From the NCBI GenBank assembly GCA_001017865.1, contig LATQ01000360.1:1-10069 (forward strand): a stretch of 10,069 bases of DNA, written 5' to 3'. Under the pieces are notes generated by a model. The model was not told the DNA's origin and searched no databases. It saw only the letters and a list, made by a program, of their open reading frames with translations. The stretch is from Rhodococcus sp. IITR03 (GTDB taxonomy: Bacteria > Actinomycetota > Actinomycetes > Mycobacteriales > Mycobacteriaceae). The number at the start of each line of letters is the position of its first letter. Within the stretch, counting starts at the first letter, position 1. A program made the position numbers and the translations under genes. This document shows positions 7,698 to 10,069 of this stretch, in pieces.

Positions 7698-8390
7698 GTG
7701 GACCCGCACATCTCGAGCATCGCCGCCCTCGCGTGGTGTCGTGCACTGGGCCTACCCGACGGCGCTCTCGTCGAACCCGGGTGCGTCACGCGCATCGACG
7801 ACTCGGTCCGCGACGTCCGACTGCTCGCCGTGGGACGCACCACCGCGATCGTCGGACCCGGCACCGCGGTCTTCCGCCTCGCGGCCGAACCCGACCCGGC
7901 CGAGATCGACGCCCCGAACGCCGAGCTCGTCGTCGCAGGCCACGCGGGTCGCACGGAGATCCTTGCTCTGTGCACCGACTGGATCGACGCGACACGCGTC
8001 GAGAACCCGCTCATCTCCGACGACCCCGAGGACCTCGCCGAGCTACTGCGGTGCTGCCCGCCCGACGACGTCACCGAGCAGAACTGTCGCCGACGGGACC
8101 GTCGCGCGTGTTCGTGTTGCTCGACGACGATCACCGTCCCCCTGCCGGCGCGGCCTACAGCGAACTCGGGTCGTTGCTGGCCGACGTGCGGGTGCTGACG
8201 ACACCGCGGCGCGCCGGCTCGGCTCGCCTCGACGGTCGCGACGCTGGCGACCCACGACGCGCTCGATGCCGGACTCGTCCCGCTGGCCCGCATGCGCCGC
8301 GACAACCGCGGTGCCCGGACGGTCGCGGCGGTGTCGGGATACGACATCTGGGGAACCCTCGTGACGGTTCGGGTTCCACCCGGGAAGTGA
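7698..8390 (+). CDS. Putative GNAT-family acetyltransferase (frameshifted)
   Basis: About 231 residues when reconstructed. The C-terminal half resembles the acetyl-CoA-binding part of GCN5-related acetyltransferases: TTPAARRLGSASTVATLATH (R-x-x-G-x-x-S loop), DALDAGLVPLARMRRDNRGA, then VAAVSGYDIWGTLVTVRV, the usual 'neighbour residues then GY/GF' ending. The N-terminal half (HISSIAALAWCRALGLPDGA) has no motif I recognise. The GTG at 7698 is chosen from the start of the coherent frame; no good ribosome binding site precedes it, and the message may be leaderless. Single G losses near 8081 (after DDVTEQ), 8203 and 8225 split the gene. The stop is 25 bases before the GHR gene, so the two are probably one operon. 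GNAT assignment is moderate; acceptor unknown. Confidence 0.65.
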
Positions 8391-8415
8391 CGAGTGTGCG
8401 CGGAAGGATGCGTAG

Positions 8416-9447
8416 GTGACCGAGAACAAGTACGTCGAGCCGGGTGCGGAGTTCACCCGGGACACCAACTACATCCCCACCCGCATCACCGCGGACGGGC
8501 GCGACGGCTATCCCGTCGAGTCGGGGCGGTACCGGCTCGTCGCCGCCCGGGCGTGTCCGTGGGCCAACCGCACCCTGATCGTGCGGCGGCTGCTCGGCCT
8601 CGAGGACGCTCTGTCGCTGGGACTGTGCGGCCCGACGCACGACGAGCGCAGCTGGACGTTCGACCTCGACCCGGGTGGGTCGACCCCGTCCTCGGCATCC
8701 CGCGACTGCAGGACGCGTACTTCGCGCGCTTCCCGGGATACGACCGCGGCATCACCGTCCCGGCCGTCGTCGACGTGCCCACCGGGCAGGTCGTGACGAA
8801 CGACTACCCGCAGATCACCCTCGACTTCTCCACCGAGTGGACGCAGTTCCACCGCGAGGGCGCCCTGATCTGTATCCGGAGGAGCTGCGGGACGAGATCG
8901 ACGAGGTGGCGGAGCTCGTCTACCAGGACGTCAACAACGGCGTGTACCGGTGCGGTTTCGCCGGTTCGCAGGAGTCCTACGACAAGGCCTTCGATCGGCT
9001 CTTCGCCCGCCTCGACTGGCTCGAGGAACGCATCGGGGCGCAGCGCTATCTCGTGGGCGAGACCATCACCGAGGCCGATGTGCGCCTGTTCACCACGCTC
9101 GTCCGGTTCGATCCCGTCTACCACGGGCACTTCAAGTGCAACCGGAACCGGCTGGCGGACTTCCCGGCGTTGTGGGCCTATGCGCGCGATCTGTTCCAGA
9201 CACCCGGCTTCGGCGACACCATCGACTTCGTGCAGATCAAGCAGCACTACTATCTCGTGCACACCGACGTCAATCCCACGGGCATCGTGCCGAAGGGACC
9301 GGATCTGTCTAACTGGCTCGATCCGCACGGCCGTGAGGCGCTCGGCGGGCGGCCGTTCGGGGACGGCACACCGCCGGCCCCGCCGCGTCCGAGCGAGGTG
9401 GTCCCCGAAGCACGGCGCGGTCGCCCGCTGATCCCCTGCGACGCTGA
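8416..9447 (+). CDS. Glutathionyl-hydroquinone reductase-like protein (xi-class GST, frameshifted)
   Basis: Thioredoxin-fold GST of the ECM4/YqjG type, which reduces thiol-conjugated hydroquinones. Seen: YRLVAARACPWANRTLIVRR, with the catalytic Cys at about 47; PVLGIPRLQDAYFARFPGY; FTRDTNYIPTRI; the C-terminal helical domain with YQDVNNGVYRCGFAGSQESY, RYLVGETITEADVRLFTTLV and FDPVYHGHFKCNRNRL, all hallmarks of this class. The GTG at 8416 has GGAAGGA 7 bases upstream. Single-base losses occur at the G run near 8678 (PGGVDPV) and the C run near 8865 (EGAPDLYPEEL). The end is uncertain: the current frame stays open far beyond 9460 through opposite-strand genes, so a third indel near 9405 is likely. 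TGA codons of the other frames lie at 9429-9431 and 9445-9447; I use the latter because the other errors are mostly deletions. Mycolate actinobacteria generally use mycothiol, so the thiol partner may not be glutathione. Confidence 0.88.
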
Positions 9448-9458
9448 TCCCCTGCGAC
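9427..9458 (+). repeat. Perfect 16-base tandem duplication at the GHR gene end
   Basis: GCTGATCCCCTGCGAC occurs twice head to tail (9427-9442, 9443-9458) with no mismatch. Each copy carries a TGA; because 16 is not a multiple of 3, the two stops fall in different frames, which bears on where the GHR gene ends. Identity suggests a recent slippage duplication or an assembly artefact. Confidence 0.85.
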
Positions 9459-9462
9459 GGTT

Positions 9463-9486
9463 CCTACGACCGACGAGGTCGGTAGG
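9463..9486. terminator. Imperfect hairpin between convergent genes
   Basis: CCTAC-GACC pairs with GGTC-G-GTAGG around a GACGA loop, with one unpaired G; a single missing C on the left arm would make a perfect 10-base stem. It lies between the GHR end and the VOC stop (overlapping the latter), where a two-way terminator is expected. There is no T-run, as is common in GC-rich actinobacteria. Confidence 0.4.
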
Positions 9487-9928
9487 TGCCGATCGTCCAG
9501 TACACGCCGTGCGGGTCGCGGCAGGTGAACCCGTGCGATCCGTAGTCCTCGTCGCGGAGTTCGACGGTCACGGTCGCGCGGACCGCCGGGTCCTCCGCCT
9601 GCGCCGAGGCGAGCACCCTCTCGTACAGGGCATCGACGGTGGCGTCGTCGGGAAGCACGAGATAGGCGGTGCCCTTGTCGGCGTGCTGGTCGAGCGGCGA
9701 CCCGCGACCGGTCGAGCCGAGCATGACCCCTCCGCCGTGCGGCCAGAGCAGGGCTGCGTGGTCGACGCGGTCCCCTTCCCCGTAGACCTCCGCTTCGGCG
9801 AACCCGAGGGTCTCCACGAGGAAACGGATCGCGCCCCGGGCGTCGGTGTAGGCGAAGCACGGCCACACCGTGTCGAGGATGGGTGCGACGGTGGCCGACT
9901 GCTGCGTGGAATTCGTTGTGTTCGTCAT
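9464..9928 (-). CDS. VOC/glyoxalase-fold family protein
   Basis: A complete 154-residue vicinal-oxygen-chelate protein of the glyoxalase/bleomycin-resistance/dioxygenase superfamily. Seen: TVWPCFAYTDARGAIRFLVETLGF near residues 18-41 (first beta-alpha-beta module), DHAALLWPHGGGVMLGS in the middle, GTAYLVLPDDATVDALYERV opening the second module, and HGFTCRDPHGVYWTIGTY at the end, where the Asp-Pro-x-Gly turn is characteristic. The frame is intact. The ATG at 9928 overlaps the stop of the upstream AraC gene (ATGA), with GGAGG one base before it, so translation is probably coupled. A longer in-frame start at 9997 would run inside the AraC gene and is unlikely. Activity is unknown; small single-gene VOC proteins of this kind have few assigned substrates. 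Confidence 0.9.
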   Translation of the reverse strand: MTNTTNSTQQSATVAPILDTVWPCFAYTDARGAIRFLVETLGFAEAEVYGEGDRVDHAALLWPHGGGVMLGSTGRGSPLDQHADKGTAYLVLPDDATVDALYERVLASAQAEDPAVRATVTVELRDEDYGSHGFTCRDPHGVYWTIGTYRPRRS

Positions 9929-10069
9929 GCCTCCGAGTGTCGGCCCGGAACGTCTCGATCGTCTTGGACGAATGGGAACACCTCGTCCTCGAGCCACCGC
10001 GACGGCGGGACGCCCGCCAGATCGCGCCAGTCGCGGGCGAGATGCGCCTGGTCGTAGAAGCGCACTCGG
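9925..10069 (-). CDS. AraC-family transcriptional regulator, C-terminal end (partial)
   Basis: Only the last 47 codons are in the window; the gene enters from the right edge. Translation begins RVRFYDQAHLARDWRDLAG and continues PPSRWLEDEVFPFVQD. This is the conserved end of the second helix-turn-helix of AraC/XylS regulators (typically GYYDQAHLxREFRxxxGxxPxxW). The TGA at 9925-9927 overlaps the VOC start by four bases (ATGA), indicating one operon. The ligand-sensing domain is outside the window, so its signal cannot be inferred. Confidence 0.88.
   Translation of the reverse strand, partial: RVRFYDQAHLARDWRDLAGVPPSRWLEDEVFPFVQDDRDVPGRHSEA

Noticed and set aside
3092..9447. Programmed frameshifting as the cause of split genes
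   Set aside because: There are too many sites, in unrelated genes, with no slippery heptamer plus structure pattern; sequence error explains them more simply.
8675..10057. Plus-strand open frame of 460 codons extending the GHR protein through the VOC region
   Set aside because: Past about 9405 the residues match nothing in the GHR family and the opposite strand has clear VOC and AraC genes; the extension results from a frame change at the gene end.
1..10069. CRISPR array, tRNA/rRNA, insertion sequence, phage or defence system
   Set aside because: I found no spaced repeats of CRISPR type, no tRNA-like folds, no transposase or integrase motifs, and every gene-sized stretch is explained by a metabolic, transport or regulatory gene.

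Overview
The window is about 10 kb of GC-rich DNA (G/C at most third codon positions, frequent GTG starts, AGGAGG-type ribosome binding sites). The gene set and protein style point to a mycolate-producing actinobacterium, most likely Rhodococcus or a close relative; the genus is inferred from family resemblance only. It contains ten protein genes, two of them cut by the window ends. I see no RNA gene, CRISPR array, transposase, phage gene or replication origin. Gaps between genes are short (at most about 120 bases).

Layout from left to right. (1) On the minus strand, a TetR regulator (1041-1685) is followed 29 bases later by a PLP-dependent D-threonine aldolase/amino-acid deaminase-like gene (1-1011, running off the left edge). 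Divergent to them on the plus strand is a D-arabinono-1,4-lactone oxidase-type flavoenzyme (1761-3064). The 75-base divergent gap holds a perfect palindrome (1728-1749), a good candidate for the TetR operator. (2) A minus-strand series reads MFS drug exporter (6132-7660), AMP-binding ligase-like protein (4957-6014), enoyl-CoA hydratase (4119-4878) and adenosine/adenine deaminase (3092-4023), and converges on the lactone oxidase. The ligase-like protein is unusually compact: it has an aberrant phosphate-binding loop, a shortened middle and no C-terminal subdomain. The hydratase ends in a 24-base tandem repeat that copies its own last codons and stop. (3) On the plus strand, divergent from the exporter with only 37 bases between the starts, are a GNAT-like protein (7698-8390) and a glutathionyl-hydroquinone reductase-like xi-class GST (8416 to about 9447). 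(4) On the minus strand, an AraC-type regulator (its last 47 residues only, 9925 to the right edge) overlaps a VOC/glyoxalase-fold protein (9464-9928) by ATGA.

The dominant oddity is that eight of the ten genes are broken by single-base indels, about 20 in total. Most are losses of one G or C (a few of A or T), often in a short run, and each can be placed exactly because the conserved protein continues in the next frame. Regulatory, metabolic and transport genes are hit alike, so I read this as consensus error in the assembly, not gene decay. Coordinates below therefore span the whole reconstructed gene.

Functionally this is ordinary chromosomal accessory metabolism: redox and detoxification enzymes (lactone oxidase, GHR, VOC), purine salvage, fatty-acid-type CoA chemistry and efflux. 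I find no convincing new multi-gene system. The points most worth a second look are the degenerate ligase-like protein, the repeated stop-codon tail, the divergent operator and the indel pattern.
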